Assembly: GCF_014638005.1 (NCBI RefSeq)
Contig: NZ_BMFG01000011.1
Span: forward strand, 1 to 64,000
Direction of reading: 5' to 3'
DNA from: Flavobacterium orientale
GTDB lineage: Bacteria > Bacteroidota > Bacteroidia > Flavobacteriales > Flavobacteriaceae
DNA length: 64,000 nucleotides
Part shown: positions 17,059 through 25,437 of the stretch, piece by piece
Layout: each line of letters opens with the position of its first letter
Numbering within the stretch: the stretch's first letter is position 1
Notes under the pieces: generated by a model
Databases searched by the model: none
Seen by the model: only the letters and a program-made list of their open reading frames with translations
What the model was told of the DNA's origin: nothing
Program-made: the position numbers and the translations under genes

Positions 17059-17701
17059 GGTTTGCTGAATTTTTTTTCAATGCCAAACGATATTCGGCTA
17101 AAATTACTTTAATATCATCTGCCATTTCATTATGTAAATCTGCTGCTGAAATGGTGTTGTAACCTTCTTTATATTCTTCTTCGCCTTTTTTGTTTTTACC
17201 TTTTCTGCCTCTTAGGCTCAACTTTTTATCAATAATATAAACATTTGGTGTTCCAAAATTTTCATCAAGAGTTTCTTGTAACTGCAATTGATAATGAAAT
17301 TCTTTTAGAACTTCAGGATGAATTGCAACATAATGCCAACGTGACAAATCAGAAATTTGACTTAATTCCGTTTTTAATTGATGAGCTTGTTCTTCGGTTC
17401 CTTCAGGAATTAACATCACTAGTTGAAAGTCTTTAAAATCTTTTACTTTATCATAAATTTTTTGACTCAAATTAAATGCATTACCCTTGTTGTGTAACAA
17501 TTGCGTACCGGGAAAACCTAAAACAGTTATCTTTTCTGAAAAAGTTATTGGATTGCCATCAATATCTTGAATGTTGGTAAGCTCTGCAATGTTTTCAGTA
17601 ATAGTAGGCAGTTTTACAAAATTGTTCACGCCACTTGCAAAAAAAAGATAAGCAACAATTGGTAAAACAAACAGCACAAATAGAACAATATTTTTTTTCA
17701 T
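17048..17701 (-). CDS. SCO-/thioredoxin-like membrane-anchored protein lacking the copper cysteines
   Basis: 217 residues from the ATG at 17701; a longer reading to 17764 would run through the upstream terminator. One N-terminal membrane anchor (MKKNIVLFVLFVLPIVAYLFF). The body follows the SCO/peroxiredoxin order of strands: IQDIDGNPITFSEKITVLGFPGTQLL, then FQLVMLIPEGTEEQ, then NVYIIDKKLSLRGR. Where SCO proteins have CxxxC this one has GFPGTQLLHNKG, with no cysteine anywhere in the protein. The C-terminus is charged (KKGEEEYKEGYNTIS). It is the first gene of the assembly operon and overlaps the true SCO gene. It may be a non-catalytic partner of SCO; that is inference. Confidence 0.75.
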   Translation of the reverse strand: MKKNIVLFVLFVLPIVAYLFFASGVNNFVKLPTITENIAELTNIQDIDGNPITFSEKITVLGFPGTQLLHNKGNAFNLSQKIYDKVKDFKDFQLVMLIPEGTEEQAHQLKTELSQISDLSRWHYVAIHPEVLKEFHYQLQLQETLDENFGTPNVYIIDKKLSLRGRKGKNKKGEEEYKEGYNTISAADLHNEMADDIKVILAEYRLALKKNSANREK

Positions 17702-17732
17702 AAGGCAGAACCAATTTGGTTTTACAAAAATA

Positions 17733-17755
17733 AAAAAAGGTACGCATTGCGTACC
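17733..17755 (-). terminator. Terminator between oxidase subunit IV and the SCO-like genes
   Basis: On the minus strand GGTACGC-AAT-GCGTACC (17755-17739) followed by T7, 24 bases past the subunit IV stop. TATTTTTG at 17732-17725, overlapping the U tract, could be the -7 element of the next gene. Confidence 0.8.
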
Positions 17756-17778
17756 CTTAATCACTGTAAAATATTATG

Positions 17779-18219
17779 TTAAAAATTCCACTTGATGGCA
17801 GAAGATTTATAAACTTCATAAATATAATCACCTTCAATTAAAAATATCAAAGCGATATACAAGGCTAAAAATACAAATGTCCAAACTACTGCTCTTCTCA
17901 GGCTTGAACGTTCATCTCTCATGTGCATGAAATCCCAAGTAATATAATAAGCTTTTACTATGGTTAACACTAAGAAAATCAAATTTAACGGAATAAGAAA
18001 TACCAAAGGAGATAATATAATATTCATTAATGTAGCTCCCAAACCTCCTTCAAATGGAGTGATGAAAGGTTTCATTAAAAATCCCGGTTTAATAATTCCT
18101 AAAACAACTTCTACTATAGTTACTATAGAAAGAAAGATAAATACACCCCAAATTTTATGCTCGTTTGATTTAAATTTGAGTTTACCTCTAAATATTGCAA
18201 GATTATGATCGTGTGCCAT
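17779..18219 (-). CDS. Cytochrome c oxidase subunit IV-type protein
   Basis: 146 residues with three predicted membrane helices (about 22-44, 66-90, 107-132). It resembles the small prokaryotic subunit IV (COX4/CtaF-type) that packs against subunit III in caa3/bo-type oxidases; WDFMHMRDERSSLRRAVVWTFVFLALYIALIFL is the most typical part. It follows the larger subunit III gene by 19 bases and precedes a terminator. Identification rests on hydropathy, size and operon position as much as on sequence. Confidence 0.82.
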   Translation of the reverse strand: MAHDHNLAIFRGKLKFKSNEHKIWGVFIFLSIVTIVEVVLGIIKPGFLMKPFITPFEGGLGATLMNIILSPLVFLIPLNLIFLVLTIVKAYYITWDFMHMRDERSSLRRAVVWTFVFLALYIALIFLIEGDYIYEVYKSSAIKWNF

Positions 18220-18238
18220 TATTATAAATCGTTACTGA

Positions 18239-19252
18239 TTAAACAAGATAGAAGAAAGTAAATACAAATACCCAAACTAAGTCGACAAAGTGCCAATATA
18301 ATCCCACTTTTTCAACCATTTCATAACTTCTTCTTTTTTCGTAAGTTCCTAAAATTACATTTAGGAAAATAATAAAATTAATTACTACTCCTGAAAAAAC
18401 GTGGAATCCATGGAATCCTGTAATGAAGAAGAAAAAGTTAGCAAATTGTTTATTTCCGTATTCATTTCTAACTAAGCTAGCACCTTCAACTACGTGAGCT
18501 GCTTGGCTCAAACGCTCTAAAGAAGCTTCTCTGGTTAAAATTGTTTTGTGTTTTTCCTTATTCAAACTAGGATGTAAATCATCACCGGTATGACTGGTAT
18601 GATACAAAGTTTCTGTTCTGATTAACAAATCAGGATTTGCTTTGAACCCTTCAACTACTTCTGCAATAGAATAAGTTGGTAGTGAACCTTCGCTTGCAAA
18701 CCAAATTCCTTTACTACTTTCATGATGAGCTCTATCCCCGGGAATCGAAGCTGCAAACTTATCAAGTGCAATTCGTTTTCCGTCTTTATCAACAAACTGG
18801 ATGATACTTCCGCCTCTAGTTTCTATAGCTCCATATTCGCCTTTGATAAAGTTTTTCCATTCCCAAGCTTGAGAACCAACGAAAATCAAACCTCCAATAA
18901 TAGTTAAAAACATGTAAAAAGCAACTTTTCCTTTTTTCATATGATGTCCTGCATCAACCGCAAGCACCATAGTTACCGAAGAAAAAATTAAAATAAAAGT
19001 CATCAATGCTACATAATACATCGGAGCATCTACTCCATGCATAAACGGAAAGTGATTGAAAACTTCGTCGGCAATTGGCCAACTCTCAATGAATTTAAAT
19101 CTTGAAAATCCATAAGCTGCAAGAAAACCGGTAAAAGTTAAAGCATCTGATAATATGAAAAACCACATCATCATTTTTCCATAACTAGAACCCATTGGCT
19201 CGTTGCCGCCTCCCCAGATTTTTTCTTCAGTTGTAGTAACTGTCGCTCCCAT
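18239..19252 (-). CDS. ctaE: Cytochrome c oxidase subunit III, with enlarged loop
   Basis: 337 residues. The heme-copper oxidase subunit III fold is clear: MGSSYGKMMMWFFILSDALTFTGFLAAYGFSRF, the GSQAWEW end of a helix, and the conserved FFFITGFHGFHVFSGVVINF followed by YEMVEKVGLYWHFVDLVWVFVFTFFYLV. Between QAWEW and FFFITGFHG there is a hydrophilic insertion of about 130 residues where canonical subunit III has about 20. Together with the shorter paralogue upstream it gives two subunit III genes in one operon. The inner-membrane protein supports proton uptake and stability of subunit I. The role of the loop is unknown. Confidence 0.9.
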   Translation of the reverse strand: MGATVTTTEEKIWGGGNEPMGSSYGKMMMWFFILSDALTFTGFLAAYGFSRFKFIESWPIADEVFNHFPFMHGVDAPMYYVALMTFILIFSSVTMVLAVDAGHHMKKGKVAFYMFLTIIGGLIFVGSQAWEWKNFIKGEYGAIETRGGSIIQFVDKDGKRIALDKFAASIPGDRAHHESSKGIWFASEGSLPTYSIAEVVEGFKANPDLLIRTETLYHTSHTGDDLHPSLNKEKHKTILTREASLERLSQAAHVVEGASLVRNEYGNKQFANFFFFITGFHGFHVFSGVVINFIIFLNVILGTYEKRRSYEMVEKVGLYWHFVDLVWVFVFTFFYLV

Positions 19253-19299
19253 AAATATAGTCTATTTTAAAAAGTGTCCAAATTTACATTTTTTTTCTA

Positions 19300-19878
19300 T
19301 TAATAGAAATAGAAAAATAAAAACAATAAAATCCACAAAATTCCTAAAAAATGCCAAAACATCTCACCTAGTTCAATTCCAAGGGGTTGAGAAGCATTGT
19401 ACTTTTGTTTAAAATGATTATAAATTATAACCAATAATGCAATCAAGCCTCCAAACAAGTGAGCCATATGCAAAATGGTTACAATATACAAAAATGAAGT
19501 TGTAATTGTACTCTCACTTCCGGTGAAAAAATAACCATCTGCTATAATTTGACCGAAACCAACAAATTGCAACACTACAAAAGTAACACTTAAAAACAAT
19601 GTTGCCAACAACCACATGGAAGTTATTTTGTGAGCATCAGCTTTAATGGCTTTTTTTGCCAAATAAAAAGTCACGCTACTTAAAATAATTACCAAGGTGC
19701 TGATAAAAAAAGCAGTTGGCATTTTGAAATCCTTCAACCAATCAGCTCTTGATGAACTTACTACATAAGCACTGGTTAATCCGGCAAACATCATAACCAT
19801 ACTTATCATTGCAAACCACAACAACAATTTATACGATTGTGATTTCCGTAAATTGTGTTCTTGAATTGACATTTCCAT
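19300..19878 (-). CDS. Cytochrome c oxidase subunit III family protein (short paralogue)
   Basis: 192 residues with five predicted membrane helices, the usual length for short (CyoC/CtaE-like) subunit III. Landmarks: KLLLWFAMISMVMMFAGLTSAYVVSSSR, FFISTLVIILSSVTFYLAKKA, and ILHMAHLFGGLIALLVIIYNHF, where the final GxxHxxHxxxG-type signature is reduced to HMAHLFGG. The C-terminus GEMFWHFLGILWILLFLFFYFY matches subunit III. It lies between heme O synthase and the large subunit III. Two paralogues in tandem are common in Bacteroidota oxidase clusters; whether both enter one complex cannot be told from sequence. Confidence 0.88.
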   Translation of the reverse strand: MEMSIQEHNLRKSQSYKLLLWFAMISMVMMFAGLTSAYVVSSSRADWLKDFKMPTAFFISTLVIILSSVTFYLAKKAIKADAHKITSMWLLATLFLSVTFVVLQFVGFGQIIADGYFFTGSESTITTSFLYIVTILHMAHLFGGLIALLVIIYNHFKQKYNASQPLGIELGEMFWHFLGILWILLFLFFYFY

Positions 19879-19880
19879 AC

Positions 19881-20810
19881 TTATCTTAAAAATTTATCTG
19901 CTACAAATACAATTTGCAACAAGGTGATATAAAATACACTTACTATCATTAAACTCTTTGCTGCTTTTGCATCACGCTTTTGATAGAGCTTAAAAGCATA
20001 AACTAACATCCAAATACCTAATGCAAAAACCAAAACTGCTGCTATCGGCGACAAATACAATCGACTCCCCACAATTCCTATATGAGGAAAAATAGCTGGC
20101 AACAAAGACGCTACAAGCAACCAAACCGTATATAAAATTGTTTGAAGTGCTGTTGCAGCATCTCTTTTTCCGGTGGGCAACATAAAAAATCCGGCTTTTT
20201 TATAATCCTCAAACAAAAACCATCCAATTGCCCAAAAATGTGGAAATTGCCAAAAAAATTGAATTAAAAAAAGCGTTCCGGCTTCTAAACTAAAATCATT
20301 TGTTGCTGCAACCCAACCTAACATAAACGGTATTGCTCCGGGAATAGCTCCAACAAAAACAGAAAGTGGCGTTAGGGTTTTTAATGGCGTATAAACACTT
20401 GTATAAAGAAAAATTGAAATAGCACCAAACATGGCGGTTTTAGGATTGATGCTATATAAAACCACCAAACCGATTAATGTCAAAATGATAGCTATTACCA
20501 ATGTTGCTGAAACCGAAATTCTACCAGCTGGCAATGGCCTGTTCTTAGTTCGGTCCATCAGAGCATCCAATTCTCGCTCAATAATTTGATTGTAAGCATT
20601 GGAAGCTCCAACCATACAATAACCACCAATAGCTAACAAGGCTATAATTTTCAGACTATCCAAAGAAAAATCAACAACTCCCAACAAATAACCCGCAAGA
20701 GATGAAAAAACAACACTAATGGACAATCCCGCTTTAGTGATTTCTTTAAAATCTGTAAAAAGAGCTTTTGTAGAAATGGAATTTTGAGTTACGTTCAATG
20801 CGGTTTTCAT
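19881..20810 (-). CDS. ctaB: Protoheme IX farnesyltransferase (heme O synthase)
   Basis: 309 residues. A UbiA-family membrane prenyltransferase that attaches farnesyl to heme B to make heme O, a precursor of the heme A used by the oxidase. The first Asp-rich motif is NQIIERELDALMDRTKNRPLPAGR; the second, in the later loop, is DYKKAGFFMLPTGKRDAATALQ. About nine hydrophobic segments. First gene of the accessory oxidase operon; the next gene starts 2 bases after its stop. A TATCTTTG element lies just upstream of the start. Confidence 0.95.
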   Translation of the reverse strand: MKTALNVTQNSISTKALFTDFKEITKAGLSISVVFSSLAGYLLGVVDFSLDSLKIIALLAIGGYCMVGASNAYNQIIERELDALMDRTKNRPLPAGRISVSATLVIAIILTLIGLVVLYSINPKTAMFGAISIFLYTSVYTPLKTLTPLSVFVGAIPGAIPFMLGWVAATNDFSLEAGTLFLIQFFWQFPHFWAIGWFLFEDYKKAGFFMLPTGKRDAATALQTILYTVWLLVASLLPAIFPHIGIVGSRLYLSPIAAVLVFALGIWMLVYAFKLYQKRDAKAAKSLMIVSVFYITLLQIVFVADKFLR

Positions 20811-20830
20811 TAATTTTTTAAAAACTTCGG

Positions 20831-20838
20831 CAAAGATA
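20831..20838 (-). promoter_or_regulatory. -7 promoter element of ctaB-cox operon
   Basis: TATCTTTG on the minus strand, exact TAnnTTTG, 20 bases before the ctaB ATG. The nearest TTG upstream is about 28 bases away, longer than usual, so strength is uncertain. Confidence 0.5.
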
Positions 20839-20912
20839 CAAATTAGAAATTTGAAATCGAATTGAACAATTTAGAAAAAAGATTAAATTTTGAAATTCTG
20901 ATTTAAAAAAAT

Positions 20913-23024
20913 TTAATAATCAAAATACCAATTAAACAAATCGGCTCTAATTCCAACAGAAAACCAAGTAGTAGTATCCTTAGAAGCAGTTAGTGTATTT
21001 TGAGACGGATTGAAATTGCGATAAATTAAATTTCCGAAAAGTTTTAAATTGGATGTTGGATTCACTAAATATCCGGCTTGTAAATCTGCTATAAAAATAG
21101 TTGTTGCATTTCCTTGACCTATTGCAACTCCGGTATCAAAAGGTCGGTCTTCATTATAGTTTTTATAAATGTTACCGCCATAGTTAAAACCATCTGCTTC
21201 CGTGTCAAAATCAAAACCTCTTTTTCCAACAGTCAATTTTGCATCACCAAACCATCTTCCTTTAAAGTATCGGGCAATAGCAATAAATTCTCTAAAATTT
21301 CCACCCCATTGATGGCCTAAACTTTGGTTATTATGAGCATAATTAGTTAGTGGGCTGCTATGTGCATAAACATAAGGTCGCACTTGATTGTACTCAACTT
21401 GCAGTAATAGGTTTTCTATTTTGAATGCATTAAAATATTTGGCTCCAAGTTGATAGCCAAATTTATTTCGCCAACTTTTATTGTTTTCTTGCACATCTCC
21501 AAGAGCGAATTCATCCAATATAAATTGTCCGTAAAGATTAATTTGATTGTTCCATTTGTATTTTGAAGTCAACCCAATTACAGCATTGCCACTTTTTGAA
21601 GAAGAAGAAAATTCAACAGCTCTATAAAAAATGATAGGATTTACAAAATTCACATCAAATCCCCTGTCATTTGTATTAGCCCAAACAACAGATTCAAACA
21701 ATCCAATATTTAAACGTTTGGAAACATTCCAGCTCAAATAATGGTTTGCCATATATTTTGTGGCATAAGTTCCTTCATCCGTCACCTCTTCTCTTACATC
21801 TTTAAGCCACATATAAGTATTGGTATATTTGATTTTCCAAAACGAGGTGTTTATCTTGAAATAGGGATACGGACTTGCTCCATCACCCATCAACAAGGAA
21901 CGATAACCATCACCAATGAAATTTCGATTATACCCTAATTGCAAATTGATAAACTGGCTTGGAGTGTAAGTCAAATTGGCTTCCGCCAAAGGAAAATCAT
22001 ATGAATCTATTTTAAACTCTTTAGCAATTCCAACTCCCGGAATGATAGCCGGATTGCCACCGGAAGGACGAATACTCTCAGCATATTGATTAAAATAAGG
22101 AGCAAAACGCCCTTGACTTTCATAAATCGTTGACGTAAAATTAAGTTGACTTCCTAAACCGCCTTGAATTTGAACTCCTCTTGTATTTTGATAAGTATAA
22201 CTTGCCGTACTCGGATCACTTTTCCCAATTCGCAAATCAACAATCGGATTTAAGGTAAACCAATAATCTTCCCCCTGAATAGCAACCATGTGTTCATTCC
22301 AAAGTTTTTTTCCCCACCAACCCGATTTGCTTTTTAGAATCTTTTGATTGGCAGCCTCAAAATCATAATATTTTGCCACTTCAGCATAAGTAAATGGTTT
22401 GGAAGCAGTATGATTATTTGTTCCCACTTGATTCATTTCACTGTCAAACTGGGAATAGAATTGATGGGAAAACGGAATATTTAAATTACTTTTAAATTGA
22501 GGATTGGAAAAAGTAGCATATTTGATGTCATCAAATTCTGTTAACTCTTTTGGTTCAGCAATTACCTTTTCCGCTTTTGTTTTTTCTAAAGTTGATTTCG
22601 CCAAAATTTCTTCTTGAGAACTATCTAAAGGTATAAATATTTTAATGGTATACCTGGAATATGTTGGTTTTCCGGCATAAGTTGGCGGTCCAACAGGCGG
22701 CAATTCTTCGATAACTCTTTTACTTTCTGAAACCAACTCTGAATCTGTTGCATCAACATATTGCACTTTAAATTTTCCCTCTTGATTGACTTCAAACAAA
22801 ACAGTAACTATGCCTTTATAATTGGAATTTTTACTGCTTTCCGGCACAATGAACGAACTGTATACAACTTTTTGTAACTCGTCATTGAAACATTGTTCCA
22901 ATTCTTTATTTGATTTTCCGACACAATTAGGAAAAACAGGATGTTGTTCCAAAGTTTCACTTGTACTTTGTGCAAACAAAGCAAAAGAAAACAGTAAAAA
23001 AAAGGTTTTAAAAAATGTGTTCAT
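20913..23024 (-). CDS. remB: RemB-type gliding motility outer-membrane protein with N-terminal TonB-C-like module
   Basis: 703 residues. Signal peptide (MNTFFKTFFLLFSFALFAQ). Residues about 28-140 resemble a TonB C-terminal domain: HPVFPNC, then LEQCFND, a GIVTVLFEVNQEGKFKV strand pair, and YAGKPTYSRYTIKIFIPL at its end. A linker leads to a long beta-rich region (about 190-703) with many Tyr/Trp/Phe-alternating strands, e.g. EGDYWFTLNPIVDLRIG, LQLGYNRNFIGDGYRSLL, ending WFSVGIRADLFNWYFDY with an aromatic last residue typical of outer-membrane barrels. It matches, from memory, proteins named RemB in Flavobacterium, needed for spreading/gliding. It starts 15 bases after deoC and is probably in that operon. 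The barrel is clear; the RemB name is from recall. Confidence 0.75.
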   Translation of the reverse strand: MNTFFKTFFLLFSFALFAQSTSETLEQHPVFPNCVGKSNKELEQCFNDELQKVVYSSFIVPESSKNSNYKGIVTVLFEVNQEGKFKVQYVDATDSELVSESKRVIEELPPVGPPTYAGKPTYSRYTIKIFIPLDSSQEEILAKSTLEKTKAEKVIAEPKELTEFDDIKYATFSNPQFKSNLNIPFSHQFYSQFDSEMNQVGTNNHTASKPFTYAEVAKYYDFEAANQKILKSKSGWWGKKLWNEHMVAIQGEDYWFTLNPIVDLRIGKSDPSTASYTYQNTRGVQIQGGLGSQLNFTSTIYESQGRFAPYFNQYAESIRPSGGNPAIIPGVGIAKEFKIDSYDFPLAEANLTYTPSQFINLQLGYNRNFIGDGYRSLLMGDGASPYPYFKINTSFWKIKYTNTYMWLKDVREEVTDEGTYATKYMANHYLSWNVSKRLNIGLFESVVWANTNDRGFDVNFVNPIIFYRAVEFSSSSKSGNAVIGLTSKYKWNNQINLYGQFILDEFALGDVQENNKSWRNKFGYQLGAKYFNAFKIENLLLQVEYNQVRPYVYAHSSPLTNYAHNNQSLGHQWGGNFREFIAIARYFKGRWFGDAKLTVGKRGFDFDTEADGFNYGGNIYKNYNEDRPFDTGVAIGQGNATTIFIADLQAGYLVNPTSNLKLFGNLIYRNFNPSQNTLTASKDTTTWFSVGIRADLFNWYFDY

Positions 23025-23039
23025 TTGAAGTTAAAGGCA

Positions 23040-23783
23040 TTAATAAGAATTAGTAGCATTTTCACCGGCTGCAATCGCTTTGGCGGAAGAAGTGCCAATT
23101 CGTTTTACTCCAAGTTTAATCATTTCAATCGCTTCATCATAGTTTTTAACGCCGCCTGCTGCCTTTATAGGCAAAGGTGACGCATTTTCTAACATCAAAA
23201 TTATTGATGGAACAGTAGCTCCATTTGGCAATCCGTCTGAGGTTTTATAAAAACCGGTTGATGATTTCACAAAAACACTTGAATAACAATCTTCTTTAAA
23301 ATTAGACATAACTATATTTTTAATTAAGGCTGCTAATTGTATAATTTGTTGATCAGTTAGAGCGGCAACTTCAATGATCCATTTAACAGTTTTATTGTAT
23401 TGTAAGCCTAAGCTCGTACATTGTAAAATTTCATTTTTTAATAAAGTAGCATTTCCCTCAATAAAAGCTTGATAGTTGCAAACAAAGTCCAAATCGTCAG
23501 CACCATCAACAATTGCTTTTTGAGCTTCAACTAACTTATCATCAATTGAAGCAGTACCTTCAGGAAAACCAATCACGGTTCCAACAAGCACTTTAGATTG
23601 AGCTTCCACAATCATTTTTTTTGCCATTGCAACCATATTCGGTCGAATCATAATCAATTTGAATCCTTCATGTATTGCTTCTTGAACATAGCTTTGTACA
23701 ACTATTTTATTTTCATCTGCAGACAAACCTGCCTGAGTCGCTGTTTTTAAATAGGTTGAATCGAGATAAGGTTTTATATTCAT
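23040..23783 (-). CDS. deoC: Deoxyribose-phosphate aldolase
   Basis: 247 residues from the ATG at 23783 (MNIKPYLDSTYLKTATQAG); a further in-frame codon at 23807 would begin inside the upstream terminator. It cleaves 2-deoxyribose-5-phosphate to glyceraldehyde-3-phosphate and acetaldehyde in nucleoside salvage. The Schiff-base lysine is in FVKSSTGF (about residue 172); the proton-relay part is DDLDFVCN and the second lysine is in IKAAGGVKNYDEAIEMIKLG. It follows the split tonB gene after a terminator and precedes remB by 15 bases. Cytoplasmic TIM barrel; length normal for Bacteroidota. Confidence 0.95.
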   Translation of the reverse strand: MNIKPYLDSTYLKTATQAGLSADENKIVVQSYVQEAIHEGFKLIMIRPNMVAMAKKMIVEAQSKVLVGTVIGFPEGTASIDDKLVEAQKAIVDGADDLDFVCNYQAFIEGNATLLKNEILQCTSLGLQYNKTVKWIIEVAALTDQQIIQLAALIKNIVMSNFKEDCYSSVFVKSSTGFYKTSDGLPNGATVPSIILMLENASPLPIKAAGGVKNYDEAIEMIKLGVKRIGTSSAKAIAAGENATNSY

Positions 23784-23794
23784 GGTATAAAAAT

Positions 23795-23819
23795 AAAAAA
23801 AAACCACGCATTGCGTGGT
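23795..23819 (-). terminator. Terminator after the split tonB gene
   Basis: On the minus strand ACCACGC-AAT-GCGTGGT (23819-23803) followed by a long T run, 20 bases past the last tonB stop. Same ACGC-AAT-GCGT core as the 17739-17755 hairpin. Confidence 0.85.
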
Positions 23820-23838
23820 AGTTTCTGAATAATATTTA

Positions 23839-24574
23839 TTAATTGGGTATTTTAAAAGAAATAGGAATGGTATATCTCACATTTACTGTTTCATTTCCTT
23901 GCTTTCCCGGTGCCATTTTTGGAAGTTTAGACACCACTCGCAAAGCCTCTTTCTCAAGATCTTTATTACTGGTATTTATAGTTTTAACATTGGTTATAGT
24001 TCCGTTTTTATCTATTACAAATTGAACCGCAATGCTACCTTCAATACCTCTATCTAAAGCTTTAGCTGGATAATTCAAATTACTTAAAAGAAACTTTTTT
24101 TAATTGCTCGTTAAAACACTTATCGCGTTCAATTCCTTTTAACTTAGCACAAATCATGAAAGTAGGTGATTCTTCTACCATTCCTCTTTCAAAAACATCA
24201 GGCTTTGTTGGTGTTGGCAATGGAGCACTTTCAACAGGCTCCACAGGTTTATCAATTGTAGGTTCTGTAGCTGGCGTTGTTGTCTCTATAGGCTCTTTTT
24301 CATCAGGCTTTGTTTGTTCTACAGGTTTAACTGTGTTTACAAATTTTGGCTTACTTTTCTCTACAATTGGTTCTACTACCTTCGGTTTTTCAATAATAAA
24401 TTTTTGAGTGTATACTTCTGAAATATCAACTTCTTTATTGCTTATCACAGCATCTTTAGTAACCGTTTGAAATTCAATTTCAATAAATAGATAAGCTAAT
24501 ATCAAACTTAGTGTTAATCCTACTTGAAAATAGAGTGAACTCTTTTCAATTCTTTTTTGGTCATTTGCATTCAT
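23839..24574 (-). pseudogene. tonB-like energy transducer split by a frameshift
   Basis: Two pieces of one gene. The 5' piece (24574-24080, 164 codons) has a membrane anchor (about 15-33), a Pro/Lys/Glu-rich periplasmic linker and the start of the C-terminal domain (ESPTFMIC..DKCFNEQLKK), then stops at TAA. The 3' piece (from about 24094 in the next frame to 23839) continues NLNYPAKALDRGIEGSIAVQFVIDKNG and ends TIPISFKIPN, aligning with the intact TonB next door. The break is at a 7-base A run on the coding strand (24101-24095): removing one A gives an unbroken protein of about 245 residues. Only a TTG, no ATG, could start the 3' piece. It may be a true mutation, a sequencing error, or be read through by slippage at the A run. 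If functional it would transmit proton-motive force to outer-membrane receptors. Confidence 0.8.
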
Positions 24575-24621
24575 GGCTTGTGGTTTTAAGGTTATAATAA
24601 CTTGAAACCAAAATACATGCC

Positions 24622-24657
24622 AAAAAAAAAGCTACACAATTGCGTAGCTTTTTTTTA
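24622..24657 (-). terminator. Terminator of the intact tonB gene
   Basis: GCTAC / GTAGC stem with one A-C mismatch and a further C-G pair, flanked by A9 and T10 that extend the stem and give a U tail. It lies 21 bases past the stop codon at 24669. The core is a variant of the other ACGC-AAN-GCGT hairpins. Confidence 0.8.
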
Positions 24658-24668
24658 TAGAAACAAAA

Positions 24669-25385
24669 TTAATCCAATTTAAATGTAATAGGAATACTAA
24701 AAGGAACACGTACTGCTTTTCCTCTTTGTTTACCAGGAGTCAACTTAGGAATTTTATTGATAATTCTAGCCGCCTCTTTTTCAAGAACCGGATAAGGTCC
24801 TCTTAAATTTGCAATTGTAATAGAACCATCTTTTTCAATCACAAAGTTTACGAATACTCTTCCCGATTGTCCTGCATCCATAGCAGATTCAGGATACTGA
24901 AAGTTCTTTTTAATGTGTTGGTTGATTTTGTCATTAAAACATTCTCTTCTTTTGTCTTTAGGCACGTTTTCACAGCCTGGAAAAATTGGCACATCTTCAA
25001 TAATTGCAAAAGGAACATCTAAGTCCTCTTCCACTTCAGCAACTACAACTTTGTCAGCTTTAACAACTTCCTCACGTTGATTAGTTTCAGTAGATTCAAT
25101 TACGGTTTCTACAATGTCTTTTTTATCTTCAACTATTTGGATAATTTCCGGTGCTGGTGGTGGCGGTGGTGGTGGCGGTGGCGGAACATTTAACTGTTGC
25201 GTCATTGGCACTTCTTCGTCTAGAAAACTATCATCCACTTCTCTTGTCAATCCGGACAAATCTTTTTCGTATGTTTTTAATTCAATAGCCACATAGGATA
25301 AAACTACCATAGCCATTAAACCCAAACTAAAATAGAGAAAACTATTTCTTCGTGGGTCAACATTAGGATTCTTTTTTGGTTCCAT
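24669..25385 (-). CDS. TonB family energy transducer
   Basis: 238 residues. Short cytoplasmic N-terminus, one membrane helix (about 16-34), a periplasmic linker with ten consecutive prolines (about 68-77, encoded by a GGT/GGC-rich repeat on the plus strand at about 25153-25185), an acidic stretch, and a TonB C-terminal domain (about 128-238) with VPIFPGCENVPKDKRRECFND, YPESAMDAGQSGRVFVNFVIEKDG and the terminal VPFSIPITFKLD. Works with ExbB/ExbD (not encoded here) to energise outer-membrane uptake. It lies upstream of the split paralogue; both are closed by similar terminators. The partner receptor cannot be told. Confidence 0.92.
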   Translation of the reverse strand: MEPKKNPNVDPRRNSFLYFSLGLMAMVVLSYVAIELKTYEKDLSGLTREVDDSFLDEEVPMTQQLNVPPPPPPPPPPAPEIIQIVEDKKDIVETVIESTETNQREEVVKADKVVVAEVEEDLDVPFAIIEDVPIFPGCENVPKDKRRECFNDKINQHIKKNFQYPESAMDAGQSGRVFVNFVIEKDGSITIANLRGPYPVLEKEAARIINKIPKLTPGKQRGKAVRVPFSIPITFKLD

Positions 25386-25437
25386 TATTTATAATTTTTG
25401 AGATGCTAATATATGTATTTATCGAAAACAATTTAAA

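Noticed and set aside
17702..17764. N-terminal extension of the SCO-like protein
   Set aside because: It would translate through a terminator hairpin; the ATG at 17701 starts directly at a membrane anchor.
25153..25185. GGT/GGC trinucleotide repeat considered as a microsatellite or switch
   Set aside because: It simply encodes the polyproline linker typical of TonB; a unit change would keep the frame and only alter linker length.
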